From: an uncultured Hungatella sp.
GTDB taxonomy: Bacteria > Bacillota > Clostridia > Lachnospirales > Lachnospiraceae
Length of the DNA stretch: 64,000 nt
NCBI GenBank assembly: GCA_910588325.1
Contig: CAJUPP010000007.1
Span: forward strand, 15,101-79,100
Direction of reading: 5' to 3'
Shown here: in pieces, positions 26,656 to 36,358 of the stretch
Position numbering within the stretch: position 1 is the stretch's first letter
How the letters are laid out: each line of letters opens with the position of its first letter
Made by a program: the position numbers and the translations under genes
Notes under the pieces: generated by a model
What the model was told of the DNA's origin: nothing
The model's input: the letters and a program-made list of their open reading frames with translations, nothing else
Database searches by the model: none

Positions 26656-27884
26656 CTCTGTTCTTTTATTGACATTCCTCTAATCCTTTTGGAAAATAAG
26701 TAAATATAATCTAAAATTCTGCATAAAGGATACAGTTTTTTATACCAATTTGACGATACATTATACTCAAGCAATTCTGTAGGCAAGATCCGTATATATT
26801 TTTTAATAATTTTATCTATAGGTTTATGATCGTCAGTTACCTCTTTCATAAATTTATCTCTGTCATGGTTACCTGCTAAGCTTTTAAACAATTTAGGATT
26901 ATATCTTTCAATATATTGTATATCCGCTTCATAAAATACCAGACTGTTTATCCGGCTGATAACCCTGTCTCCTTTATCGGTTTGCGTAATTATTGTCGAT
27001 ATATTTCGATTCTCCATTTTAAAAGGAATTACTCTTGTCTGATTCTTAAAATCCGCTAATGTTATATCTGAAGCTCTGTTGCCAGAAAACTTGCATGTTT
27101 CGCAAGATTTTCTCATACATAATCCGTTAACATAAGCATGATGGTAATAATCTCGTGTAGCATATTCTTTCCTCCCATTGTCAAAGGTATAGCTGCAGCA
27201 ATTTGAATTTACATGATCCTTCAGCATTCTTTTTTCTCTAAACTCAAAATGTTTTATTTTTCTTTTATATTTATTCTCTAAATATGTAATCCATCTTTTA
27301 AAAACAACTGCCGACCCTTGTCCATGACATGCAAAATCCACGGTTATGAGTTTATCATAATCTTTTTTCAGATAATTCTTTAATCCGTTAATCTGGCATG
27401 GAGTTCCCGAAAACAAAACATATCTGTCTCCATCTAAAAAACATTTTGCCTGCTGATAAGCGTCGCCTGGTATGGAAGTTACGTATTTGCTTTTACAAAA
27501 TGTTCTGAGTTTATCTACACTATCGGCATAATCCAGTTCAACATCCAGTCCATTCCATTTGGCTCCAAATACAATTCCATCTAAACATTCTATCACATAA
27601 AATCCAATGGAATAAAAAATCCCGCCACTGGAACTGTTTTCCCATATCTTATAATCTTTCGTTATTGCAGCATAATAGTTCTTATACTTGTTGTGATAAG
27701 TACCATGATTCATTGGACATACCATATGACACAAATCGCAATGGACACACAGTTTACTGTCTAAAATCTGCGGAAACCAGAATCCCTCTTTATTTTGAAT
27801 AAAGTTTATTATATTTTGGGGACAAACAGCAACACATGCTGCACATCCGCAACAGTATTTTTCACTTTCAAATAATTTCATCAC
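26652..27884 (-). CDS. FrhB-type protein (coenzyme F420 hydrogenase/dehydrogenase beta-subunit family) with ferredoxin domain
   Basis: 410 aa. Residues 10-60 hold two [4Fe-4S] motifs, CCGCAACVAVCP and CVHCDLCHMVCP. The rest is the FrhB-type flavin/FeS fold with SSSGGIFYSIG, FSGTPCQINGLK and a further cysteine set CMRKSCETCKF. In polysaccharide clusters this family is regularly found next to a pyruvyltransferase, as here (four-base overlap), and is thought to perform a redox step on a sugar or nucleotide-sugar; the reaction is not established. F420 itself is not expected in this organism. Confidence 0.87.
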   Translation of the reverse strand: MMKLFESEKYCCGCAACVAVCPQNIINFIQNKEGFWFPQILDSKLCVHCDLCHMVCPMNHGTYHNKYKNYYAAITKDYKIWENSSSGGIFYSIGFYVIECLDGIVFGAKWNGLDVELDYADSVDKLRTFCKSKYVTSIPGDAYQQAKCFLDGDRYVLFSGTPCQINGLKNYLKKDYDKLITVDFACHGQGSAVVFKRWITYLENKYKRKIKHFEFREKRMLKDHVNSNCCSYTFDNGRKEYATRDYYHHAYVNGLCMRKSCETCKFSGNRASDITLADFKNQTRVIPFKMENRNISTIITQTDKGDRVISRINSLVFYEADIQYIERYNPKLFKSLAGNHDRDKFMKEVTDDHKPIDKIIKKYIRILPTELLEYNVSSNWYKKLYPLCRILDYIYLFSKRIRGMSIKEQR

Positions 27885-29332
27885 GGCTGCCTCTTCATAA
27901 TTTTTTTTATAAGATACGGTAAATCATAGGCTAAATAATAGTTTACATAGATATCTGCTATTGATTTTTTCTGAAAGTCTCTTTTAAGTGCATCATAAAA
28001 CAATGGCCGTCTGTAATTTAACTTTCCATGATTATTATAGTACTGACATCCATAGCATTCCTCTCTAAGCATGAAATCCCATTTATCCATTCTTTCAAGT
28101 AAATATCTCTTAATAAACGTCGAATTTTTCTTTCTGTTTAAAAATTCATCTGCTTCTATACCATCATTATTACATATATTTTTTATTGTACACTTAGTAA
28201 AAACATTGTACTCACTATTATATTTTCCAGTGCTGTCCAACGCCTTTTTCAGATAACTGATAGATGATTTTCTTAAATGTTCTAATCGTTTATTTACTTT
28301 CTTATAATTAATCTGTACTCTGCTGAAATTGTTACCAACACAATTTGTTATTTGCAGAGATGAAAATAAATCTGTCAATCTGCTGTTTCTTGATAATTTA
28401 CTTTTCGAATTATCCTTTAAAAATACATGAAACTGTTTATTATAAACAATGGATAAAACAGCAATATGAAACGAATCTGTACAGATGAAATCTGCTTTAT
28501 CTATTAGACTCAGTAATTCTTCAGGCGATGGGTTCTCTATATTTGCATATATATTATCTTCTGATTGAGTACAATGCAGTATAATCGGGCTAAGTTTTCT
28601 ATTTTGGGCTTCCTTCAAAGCGCGCTTATAATATTTTTCATTATTTTTCAGAAAGAAAATAATCATATATGGCGTTTTCATTTCCGATACATTCTTTTTT
28701 AATTTATCCCAGTCCTTTTTTTCTAATAATAATACCGGATCCACAACATGAACAATATCATTTCTTCCGCTTATTTCAGAGGCTAATTCACATCCGGTTT
28801 TTTCCCGAATAGACACATATTTAAACCGTTTTATAAGCTTACCTATTCTATTAGAAAGATTCTTATTATCTATTTCAGATATTCCGAAACTTGGTGCATA
28901 AGCTACAATTTTTTCATTTGGAACAAAATCAAGAAAATATCTCTCGTCAAATCCATCCGGAGACCATATCTGATCGCTTCCGCATATGATTGTTCCATAA
29001 AAATTTGATATTTCTGACAATTCCTGATAACTATAGCATCTCTTTGTGTAAGAAAAAAAGGTCTTATAAAAATGCTCAAATGCTTTATAATTAGAATAAA
29101 TTTTACTGTTTTTTCTTTTTGGCTTCATCCTAATGATGCCTGTCTTTATTAAATCATATAATGTCCGCATTGGTAATGGCAATTCAGACAGCCTTCTATA
29201 ATCGATTAAATCAACCGAATATCCCATTGTTTTGACCACGTGACTTAAAGCGTATGCCTGAAAGCCTGTTCCATAATTATCTGTATGATGCCATGTCATA
29301 ATAGCTGCCTTTTTATCAGGTATATCATTCAT
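27881..29332 (-). CDS. Polysaccharide pyruvyl transferase family protein
   Basis: 483 aa. The N-terminus AIMTWHHTDNYGTGFQAYAL and the central CGSDQIWSPDGFDERYFLDF and FICTDSFHIAVLS blocks are hallmarks of the WcaK/CsaB pyruvyltransferase family, which adds a pyruvate ketal from PEP to a sugar. About 100 extra C-terminal residues with a CYGCQYYN cysteine motif go beyond the core domain; these occur in homologues paired with FrhB-type proteins. It probably acts on the lipid-linked repeat unit in the cytoplasm. Confidence 0.88.
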   Translation of the reverse strand: MNDIPDKKAAIMTWHHTDNYGTGFQAYALSHVVKTMGYSVDLIDYRRLSELPLPMRTLYDLIKTGIIRMKPKRKNSKIYSNYKAFEHFYKTFFSYTKRCYSYQELSEISNFYGTIICGSDQIWSPDGFDERYFLDFVPNEKIVAYAPSFGISEIDNKNLSNRIGKLIKRFKYVSIREKTGCELASEISGRNDIVHVVDPVLLLEKKDWDKLKKNVSEMKTPYMIIFFLKNNEKYYKRALKEAQNRKLSPIILHCTQSEDNIYANIENPSPEELLSLIDKADFICTDSFHIAVLSIVYNKQFHVFLKDNSKSKLSRNSRLTDLFSSLQITNCVGNNFSRVQINYKKVNKRLEHLRKSSISYLKKALDSTGKYNSEYNVFTKCTIKNICNNDGIEADEFLNRKKNSTFIKRYLLERMDKWDFMLREECYGCQYYNNHGKLNYRRPLFYDALKRDFQKKSIADIYVNYYLAYDLPYLIKKIMKRQP

Positions 29333-30050
29333 GTTCTGTCTTCCATCTCATTCTCAATATCTCCAATGCCACATCCAAGGGATCTATAACATTTACCTGA
29401 TCAGACCTATGCTTCACATGCCTGTACAGAGCAGAAAATTCCGTACACCCTAATACGATATTCTTTTGTTTAAAATCCATAAGATATTTTTCAAACTCTG
29501 AGATATGATTATCATCCAGTTTATTTTGTTTTACCAGTTCAATATAATAACGCATTCCAGAATATTCATTTTCACAGGGGGCCTGAACCTTAATGCCGTA
29601 TTTTTCAAAAACCGTGTGATAAATCTGAGACTCAATCGTTCCTTCTGTTGCAATAACAAATACCTCAGAAACATTCTGTACCTGAAGCATTTTCGCACAT
29701 TCTTCAATAATATTGATGATATATCCTTTTAATTGCGGAGCTCTTTTAAGAATGTCGTAAAGGAATATATGAGAAGTATTACATGCAAGAATAATGTTTG
29801 TATTCTCACCTCCCATTTTCACTAAATATTCGATTGATTCCTGAATGGACTCTATAACTTCTTCCCTTTTCTCATTGTACAATACAGCCCTTACGCGGCT
29901 TGGCATTGTACAGCGATTATCGATAATCACTCTTGGACGTTCCCATTCTTTCTTGGCTGGAAACCTGTCCAAAATTCTTTCAAAAAAACTAAGTGTGGCA
30001 TATGACCCCATCCCGCCAACAATTCCTATCACAAACTCTTTCTTTTCCAT
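29325..30050 (-). CDS. Aspartate/glutamate racemase family protein
   Basis: 241 aa. It has the two-cysteine catalytic layout of PLP-independent racemases: LACNTSH in the first half and LGCTEFS in the second, with the family's IGIVGGMGS start. It likely makes D-aspartate or D-glutamate. Inside a surface polysaccharide operon the D-amino acid may be attached to a sugar, but no dedicated ligase is evident. GAGG lies 8 bases before ATG 30050; a GTG three codons upstream has no spacing for it. It overlaps the pyruvyltransferase start by eight bases. Confidence 0.87.
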   Translation of the reverse strand: MEKKEFVIGIVGGMGSYATLSFFERILDRFPAKKEWERPRVIIDNRCTMPSRVRAVLYNEKREEVIESIQESIEYLVKMGGENTNIILACNTSHIFLYDILKRAPQLKGYIINIIEECAKMLQVQNVSEVFVIATEGTIESQIYHTVFEKYGIKVQAPCENEYSGMRYYIELVKQNKLDDNHISEFEKYLMDFKQKNIVLGCTEFSALYRHVKHRSDQVNVIDPLDVALEILRMRWKTEHE

Positions 30051-30071
30051 TTCAGCCACCTCATGATATAA

Positions 30072-30845
30072 TCACTTCAACTTTTCAAAACACTTTTTTA
30101 CAGTCAATTTCAGGCCATGATATTTAAGATAATACAGAACATTTCCGATTCTCCATCCTGCCCTTTTTCCAAATAGCTTCACGCATTTTAAAAGAATCCT
30201 TTTTTGTTCTCTAAGCTCTGGTGTCAGCCACGATCCGTCTGCATAATGAAATGCAACGCTTTCTTTATGGTTCAAGCCGCCGTATGTCCAATCTGTCAGA
30301 AAAAACTTTGTAGGATACATGCAGATATTGCCTTTCAGACGCTGAAATTTATTCTTATGTATAAAACCAAACTGATCTATTAAAATTTTATGTATGATGA
30401 CATTGACTGTCGTCATATCATAAACATTTGGTGCATAAGTAAATGGACGTTCCTTATAATAGTCCAATACAGCCTGAGCTAATGGATGATGTTTCTCCAT
30501 TCCAAAAACACAAACAGTTACATCATCCTTTCCTATCCCCAAAAACATACCATCGTTTAAAAATCTGTCAATAGGTTTTAATAATTCCGTATCGGTCTCA
30601 ATATATACCCCGCCTTCTTTATACAATATAAAAAACCTGGCATAATCCGTTACAAATGCAAATTTTTTTGCTTCATAGGCCTGTTCAACAAAAGGTATAC
30701 AATGTATATCAAAATTCTCTTCGTTCCACAGTTTTATCTCATAGTCCGGACAAAATTTTTTCCAGCTTTCTAAACATCTTTTTGCTAATTCAGGTAATTC
30801 TTTTTTCCCAAACCAAAAATAATGTATCACTTTTGGTATCGCCAT
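30072..30845 (-). CDS. Glycosyltransferase family 32-like (OCH1/capsular sugar transferase)
   Basis: 257 aa. The start IPKVIHYFWFGKKELP, the AFVTDYARFFILYKEGGVY block and the DxD motif in IETDTELLKP are typical of GT32-type sugar transferases, which use nucleotide sugars and a metal ion. It should add one residue of the repeat unit on the cytoplasmic side of the membrane. The donor sugar cannot be told. It lies two bases after the glycerophosphotransferase gene. Confidence 0.9.
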   Translation of the reverse strand: MAIPKVIHYFWFGKKELPELAKRCLESWKKFCPDYEIKLWNEENFDIHCIPFVEQAYEAKKFAFVTDYARFFILYKEGGVYIETDTELLKPIDRFLNDGMFLGIGKDDVTVCVFGMEKHHPLAQAVLDYYKERPFTYAPNVYDMTTVNVIIHKILIDQFGFIHKNKFQRLKGNICMYPTKFFLTDWTYGGLNHKESVAFHYADGSWLTPELREQKRILLKCVKLFGKRAGWRIGNVLYYLKYHGLKLTVKKCFEKLK

Positions 30846-30847
30846 TT

Positions 30848-32035
30848 TTATTCCTTTCCTTCCGTCTTATTCAAAATCCACTCTGCCAAATATTCTGCCG
30901 AATTTCCACATTTATACAGTCCCTGCTTTTCCCAAAACCGCCTGATTTTATCTTCATAGACTTCCATATCAAAAGACAATATTGCATGTTCAAGTTCTTC
31001 ATTATTAGCAGAAATCGCAAAGGGCAATGAATAGTAGTCCATATAAAAATCCCGCTCCTTCAAGTATTCCTCAATATCGGAAGCAAAAATAAACACTTTC
31101 TTTCCTGCCAGTGCTGCTTCAAACAGACTGTCCGAATAATCTGAAATTAAAACATCACAGGCTGCAAATAGTTCCTGTGCTTCTGCAATCTTACTGCCAT
31201 CCAACACATGTTCCCCGAAAAAGCCGCCTATTTTCACATCTTTCATACCTGGGTGAAGGCGGACCATGCAGATATACTCGCCTCCCAGCCTGCTCTCCAA
31301 AGCTCTTTTTACTCTTAAAAAATCAATAGCATAAGGCTTCAGGCTATGACTTTTTCTGAATGTGGGAGCATAAATAACTAATTTTTTGTTTTTATCAATA
31401 TGGTAGAAACTGTAAATCCTGTTTCTGGTATCTGTCCGATTCATCAAAATATCCAATCTTGGGGAACCGCAGGCAGCTATTTCACCATCATACCAGAAGG
31501 ATTCTCTATAGATTCGTGTCCTTGATTCACAGCTTGATGGAATTAAATCAATCATTTTCGAATCATTTTTTGCATCCTTAATATACTGTTCCGGTAAAGA
31601 AGTATCTTTTTCAATTTTCTTTAATGGTATGAATCCATGCCATGTCTGAAGATAAAATTGACCGTTTCTTTTCCTTATCTCGAATGTCTTTCTTTCATTA
31701 TCCACCCATACTTTCGCTGTTGACATTTCATAATAATATTTGACGCTTCCTAGTTTTACCGTTCTTATGGTATCCGGAATGCCTGTAATATGATTATCTC
31801 TGACTACCCACACCAAATCCAGATTTTTATTATTTTTCAGCTTTTCAGCTATATATTTGGGATCGTTTCCATATCCCAAACCGCTAAAATTTGAAAAGAT
31901 AATTTTATTTTGTTTGATTTTATAAGGACAATATTTTATATATAATAGATTAAAAGCTTTAAACAGTTTTTTTGTTGCCATATAAAAAGCCTGAAGCAAA
32001 CCGTATTCTTTCACTCTGTCTGCTAATAAACTCAT
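30848..32035 (-). CDS. CDP-glycerol glycerophosphotransferase family protein (TagB/TagF type)
   Basis: 395 aa. The C-terminal two-thirds shows the family signatures QTWHGFIPLKKIEKD, KKLVIYAPTFRKS and the DYSDSLFEAALAGKKVF block near the CDP-glycerol site. It transfers glycerol-phosphate from CDP-glycerol to a lipid-linked acceptor. With the TagD-type enzyme at 24.7 kb it suggests a glycerol-phosphate-bearing polysaccharide, teichoic-acid-like in part. No long poly(glycerol-phosphate) machinery is otherwise seen, so a single decorating transfer is more likely. Confidence 0.9.
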   Translation of the reverse strand: MSLLADRVKEYGLLQAFYMATKKLFKAFNLLYIKYCPYKIKQNKIIFSNFSGLGYGNDPKYIAEKLKNNKNLDLVWVVRDNHITGIPDTIRTVKLGSVKYYYEMSTAKVWVDNERKTFEIRKRNGQFYLQTWHGFIPLKKIEKDTSLPEQYIKDAKNDSKMIDLIPSSCESRTRIYRESFWYDGEIAACGSPRLDILMNRTDTRNRIYSFYHIDKNKKLVIYAPTFRKSHSLKPYAIDFLRVKRALESRLGGEYICMVRLHPGMKDVKIGGFFGEHVLDGSKIAEAQELFAACDVLISDYSDSLFEAALAGKKVFIFASDIEEYLKERDFYMDYYSLPFAISANNEELEHAILSFDMEVYEDKIRRFWEKQGLYKCGNSAEYLAEWILNKTEGKE

Positions 32036-32063
32036 GGTACTTTTCCCCCGCTTTATGTGAACA

Positions 32064-33011
32064 TTATTCTGACAGTTTGTATCTTTCTAAATTTGAATGA
32101 TAGTAATTATAAAGTTTATCTATGGTTAATTGTGGAAAACATATCGTTGCACATAATATATACCACATACTCCCCAGATATCTTCTGTTATTTATCTCTC
32201 TAAGAGCGATTTCAATATTTTTGTTGGCATAAAAGAATTTCCGCTTCTTCTTATCAGTTATTTTCTTGTTTTTTATATACTCTCTCTGGTGTTCAATTGA
32301 AAAAGAGTCTTTCCCATTCTCTTTACGCTCTTTCATTAACTTTATAATATATTTATTTATATAATATTGTTCTAATTGCCTTTCAACAGATGCGCTGTTG
32401 AAGCGAACCCTATAGCGCAGTAAGTACTCTTTAAGAATCCCCAGTCTGTACCCGGAATCAATCATTCTCAGCCATAAATCCAAATCTTCAGAATTTATTA
32501 ACAGCCGATAACCGTTCAGCCTCTTTAATACTTCTGTTTTTACCAGAACAAGAGGGTGAACAATAATATTAGAATACCTCAGCACTTTATTTGGATTTCT
32601 GTCTATAGGCAAATCCACACCGATTTCATTACCATTCTCATCAATATTAATTTTATATGCCGATACTAAATCATACTCTCCTTCTTTTATAAACTGAATT
32701 TCTCTCTCAAATCTGTTTTTTTCTGAAATGTCGTCGGCATCCATCCTTGCAATATAATCTCCGGAAGCTATATGAATCCCCAGGTTCAGCGATCTTGCAA
32801 GTCCTACATTTTGTTCGTTCCGGATTAATTTAATACGTCCGTCATTTTCACATTGTCTGTCCAGAAATTCAATTATTTCATCTCCAATATAAGGATTGTC
32901 CACAATAATTATAAATTCAAAATCACGGTATGTCTGTCCTAATATTGACTCTATTGATTGCTGAATCCAGGATAAATTTTCATTATATATGCTCATCAAT
33001 ACGCTGATCAT
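32064..33011 (-). CDS. Glycosyltransferase family 2 protein
   Basis: 315 aa. GT-A fold with the N-terminal ISVLMSIYNENLSWIQQSIES, the first acid RNEQNVGLARSLN region and the DxD motif in IARMDADDISEK, followed by SEDLDLWLRM. It adds one sugar to the repeat unit using a nucleotide sugar. It overlaps the polymerase gene upstream by four bases. The basic C-terminal part ends with a possible membrane-associated helix. Confidence 0.92.
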   Translation of the reverse strand: MISVLMSIYNENLSWIQQSIESILGQTYRDFEFIIIVDNPYIGDEIIEFLDRQCENDGRIKLIRNEQNVGLARSLNLGIHIASGDYIARMDADDISEKNRFEREIQFIKEGEYDLVSAYKINIDENGNEIGVDLPIDRNPNKVLRYSNIIVHPLVLVKTEVLKRLNGYRLLINSEDLDLWLRMIDSGYRLGILKEYLLRYRVRFNSASVERQLEQYYINKYIIKLMKERKENGKDSFSIEHQREYIKNKKITDKKKRKFFYANKNIEIALREINNRRYLGSMWYILCATICFPQLTIDKLYNYYHSNLERYKLSE

Positions 33012-34282
33012 TGGTAATTCCCTCTACTGGCTGTTAATCCGGACATCAATGTGATGGGCAGTAAGACTCCTGTAAACATCCACAACGATTCCCCTTTAAA
33101 TTCAAATATTGCTATCCCTAATATGAGTATTACTATTATCAGCTTAATATTTCGTCTATTGCCGTGTTTCATTACCGAAAGCGCAAATTCATGAACCAAA
33201 AGCAGAATAGCCAGTGTTGACATCATATAATTGCCTATTCCGTAGTATAGCATTGGTCTCATGATTCCTGAGTCCGTATGCATATAATATGAACCATTTG
33301 CATTCAAATATCTGCCGTCCCCAAATAAAAATGTATTCCATTCTGGCAGCCAGTACATATCTGTGGTTAAATGTTCTATTGAGCCCATATTATCATAGAA
33401 TTTTCCCGTTTTAAGATAATTTTCAAACGCCGAAAAAATCCACCTGTACCATCCTTTAAAAATTTCCACTCTTTCCTTTAATATAATAAACACTGCAAGT
33501 CCCATTAAGAATACCGCTGCAATTTCAAGCACATATTTCATATTGCCTTTCATAAACACAAAAAAGCATGTCACAAGAATACAGCTCACCGAACACAAAA
33601 GTCCGATTCTTCCATACAGCGCATTTCCTATCAGAGGAAATATCATAAGGGACAGATATTTTTTTTGCTTCTCAAGCCTGTCATTATTATTCAAAATTAG
33701 TATGCAGGCCAATATGACCGCAACGGTACACACAAATGTTTCATTAAATCCTGACCATCCGGTCCATCCAAATCTTGTTTGATATTCCGAATGACGCATA
33801 TTTATCATATCTGCATTTGATAAATATATGATTTTAAACATTAGTTTTCGTATTGGTGACAGTATCAAAGAGGCGGATGAGACCATGACATACACAGAAG
33901 CTCCTTTTATAAAGTATTCAGAAAACTCTTCGAATCCGCCATTTGGGCTTACATGCTTTTTAAAGACAACAATTAAAAAAGTATATTTCATTACCCATAG
34001 GACCATACTCCTCCAATAAGAAAATATATAAGAAAAATCAAATGTACACAAAATTAATGGCCAAAATATAGATATAAAAAACAAATAAATATAGATTAAT
34101 TTGAAAAGCTGAAATTCTATACTTTTATTATTTTTATATAAGTCGAATGTCCAGTCTAAATTCAATATCAAATATATCAGTGGAAAACCATATACATACA
34201 AATAAGAAAGATACCTTAAATTCCCTGTCAGTTTCAGTGGAAACTGTATCAATGCAACCAAGAGTATATACCACATTTTCAT
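33008..34282 (-). CDS. O-antigen/capsule polymerase-like membrane protein (Wzy type)
   Basis: About 424 aa with 10-12 predicted membrane helices, very low sequence conservation, and a large loop near residues 260-330, all typical of Wzy-type polymerases. Context supports the call: one flippase and several glycosyltransferases are present, and no other polymerase candidate exists in the locus. Start chosen at 34282 because AAAGGA precedes it by 9 bases; an ATG seven codons earlier (34303) is possible. Expected role: polymerising repeat units on the outer face of the membrane. Confidence 0.75.
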   Translation of the reverse strand: MKMWYILLVALIQFPLKLTGNLRYLSYLYVYGFPLIYLILNLDWTFDLYKNNKSIEFQLFKLIYIYLFFISIFWPLILCTFDFSYIFSYWRSMVLWVMKYTFLIVVFKKHVSPNGGFEEFSEYFIKGASVYVMVSSASLILSPIRKLMFKIIYLSNADMINMRHSEYQTRFGWTGWSGFNETFVCTVAVILACILILNNNDRLEKQKKYLSLMIFPLIGNALYGRIGLLCSVSCILVTCFFVFMKGNMKYVLEIAAVFLMGLAVFIILKERVEIFKGWYRWIFSAFENYLKTGKFYDNMGSIEHLTTDMYWLPEWNTFLFGDGRYLNANGSYYMHTDSGIMRPMLYYGIGNYMMSTLAILLLVHEFALSVMKHGNRRNIKLIIVILILGIAIFEFKGESLWMFTGVLLPITLMSGLTASRGNYQ

Positions 34283-34312
34283 CTTTATTTTTCCTTTGCA
34301 CATATATGTTAC

Positions 34313-35404
34313 CTACCCAATCAAACTTTCATATTTCTGTTCTATATGCTTTGCTGCAAATTCAATAATATATTCATCAGGAAAGCTCACATCTCTTTCT
34401 TGGCTGGTTAAACTTTTATCTATAGCTTTTGCCCATACAACTGCATTTTCTTTACCAATGGGCAAAAACTTAACACTCCCGCTTATATTGATTTCTTTGG
34501 AAATTCTATCTGAAAAGAAACATGGCAGACCGGAGGCCTGTGCTTCAACGCCGACCATAGGAAAGCCTTCAAAATAGCTTGGTAACAAAAAAGCATCCAT
34601 AGCCTGATACCATTCCCTGGCTGAAAGCTGTATTCCAGCAGAATAATAATGTTTTTCAAGTTTTTCTCGCTTTATTTTATATCGGAACTGATCATATAAA
34701 TCATTCCCTCCTACTGTTAATAATTTATAATCTGGCGATATTTTTAAGAGTTCAATTAATACATCTATTAAAAAGAATATGTTTTTTTCTTCACCGAATC
34801 TTCCTACAAATCCTACGACTTTCTCATGATCAGTCATTGACAGACTTTCACGCACCTGTTTTCTAACAGTTTCATTATATTGGTATAAATCATATTCAAT
34901 AGCATTGGCAATCATATCATTTTCTTTAAAATCTTTTCCCCACATCCATTCTCCGGCTCTGTTCCCGCAAGCCCACTTACAGATGTCAAATTTTCTTATT
35001 ATTGGCCGATTCACCTGATTTAAAATTTTTCTTAATAATCCATTTGGAGTAGCACTTGAATGGGAATGGCAGATGATTACAATATCCTTTTGTTTCAGAC
35101 CAATCATAACAGGCATTAAATTAGCTGCCGACTGCATATGAATATGCATGATATCAAATTTATGCTCCCATAAAATATTTTTAAAAGCCTTCATTGCCAA
35201 AAATGGATGATTTTTATAATGGGGAAGGGAATATATATGACCCCCCAATGATTTAATGTCTTCTGAAAAAGCAATTCCATCGCCATAGATATCCAGATAG
35301 TCGAATTGAATGATATCCGTATTTATATTTCTATGATAATTTAAAACAAAGTTTTCAACTCCGCCCGGATTAACGCTCAATCCTACATGCAATATTCTAA
35401 GCAT
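34313..35404 (-). CDS. Glycosyltransferase family 4-like (GT-B fold)
   Basis: 363 aa. Two Rossmann-like halves: N-terminal HVGLSVNPGGVENFVLNY, and the donor-binding C-terminal half with VGFVGRFGEEKNIFFLID, then LLPSYFEGFPMVGVEAQASG, where the EGFPMVGVEA element carries the conserved glutamates. It should transfer a sugar with retention of configuration. It lies between two other transferase-type genes of the locus with 9-18 bp gaps. Confidence 0.92.
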   Translation of the reverse strand: MLRILHVGLSVNPGGVENFVLNYHRNINTDIIQFDYLDIYGDGIAFSEDIKSLGGHIYSLPHYKNHPFLAMKAFKNILWEHKFDIMHIHMQSAANLMPVMIGLKQKDIVIICHSHSSATPNGLLRKILNQVNRPIIRKFDICKWACGNRAGEWMWGKDFKENDMIANAIEYDLYQYNETVRKQVRESLSMTDHEKVVGFVGRFGEEKNIFFLIDVLIELLKISPDYKLLTVGGNDLYDQFRYKIKREKLEKHYYSAGIQLSAREWYQAMDAFLLPSYFEGFPMVGVEAQASGLPCFFSDRISKEINISGSVKFLPIGKENAVVWAKAIDKSLTSQERDVSFPDEYIIEFAAKHIEQKYESLIG

Positions 35405-35422
35405 GGTATACGCCTCTTTTAT

Positions 35423-36271
35423 CTACATATTCCTATGAAGAACCTTCTTAAAAATCCACCCCCGCAAACTGCCTGGGACCAACGCCACGCACAGCTGAAC
35501 TGCTAACGTATAATAATATTCCTTTGCGCCTATATAGTTCGTTTCCTTTACCATTTTACGTCCTTCCCTGTATTTGATAAAATACCGGAACCCGCCGCGG
35601 CGCTTATACATGTCTTTTCCGATTCTTACAGAAACCAACGGCTCTTTGATGTTTTTACATTTCGCGCCCTTCTGAATCATACGAACCCACAGATAGGTAT
35701 CCTCCATCAATAGGCAAGTCTGATAATTACCGGCCCTTAATACCGCTGACTTTTTATACATTACAGACATATGGTTAAAGGCATCTCTTGTCTTCTGGTA
35801 TTCTTTTATATCCTCATCCTTTGACGGTACCTTTCTTTTTGCAACGATGATTCCCGGGTCCTTTTCAAACTCATTGATGTCGCTTCCGCAGATATCAAGC
35901 GCAGGGTCCTTCTCAAATTCCTTTAACTGTTTCTCAAATCTGTCCCTGCGGGCCAGATCATCCGCATCCATTCTGGCAATCAATTCATAGCTACATGCTT
36001 CTATCCCTTTTGCCAATGCATAGCCAAGCCCGCGGTTTTGATCATATGACACGATCCTGTAAAGCCCCGGCTGAACGGAAACGTATTTTTCAATCACCTT
36101 TTCTACTTCTTCAGAGACAGGCCCGTCTTTAACAATGACAATTTCATTGGGAGCGACGGTTTGATTAAGGATACTTTTCATACAGGCATCAAAATATTCT
36201 GCCTTTTCATGGATATATAAAGATATCAGAACTGAAAATTCAGCATTTTTATTTTTGGCTATCATTTCCAT
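35423..36271 (-). CDS. Glycosyltransferase family 2 protein (second copy type)
   Basis: 282 aa. GT-A motifs: FSVLISLYIHEKAEYFDAC, VIVKDGPVSEE, and DxD in IARMDADDLARR, then LLMEDTYLWVRM. The ATG at 36271 has AGAGGAAAG 4-9 bases before it; the open frame continues to 36355 but the ATG there has no ribosome site and follows the previous stop by only three bases. Likely adds the second sugar to the lipid-linked primer made by the sugar-phosphate transferase. Confidence 0.9.
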   Translation of the reverse strand: MEMIAKNKNAEFSVLISLYIHEKAEYFDACMKSILNQTVAPNEIVIVKDGPVSEEVEKVIEKYVSVQPGLYRIVSYDQNRGLGYALAKGIEACSYELIARMDADDLARRDRFEKQLKEFEKDPALDICGSDINEFEKDPGIIVAKRKVPSKDEDIKEYQKTRDAFNHMSVMYKKSAVLRAGNYQTCLLMEDTYLWVRMIQKGAKCKNIKEPLVSVRIGKDMYKRRGGFRYFIKYREGRKMVKETNYIGAKEYYYTLAVQLCVALVPGSLRGWIFKKVLHRNM

Positions 36272-36358
36272 TCCGCTTTCCTCTTTGTTCAAAATTCCGT
36301 TTACTTTTACCCCAAAAGCGGCTGCTTCCCTGTGTTTTACCCGTCCCAAGGTCATGCT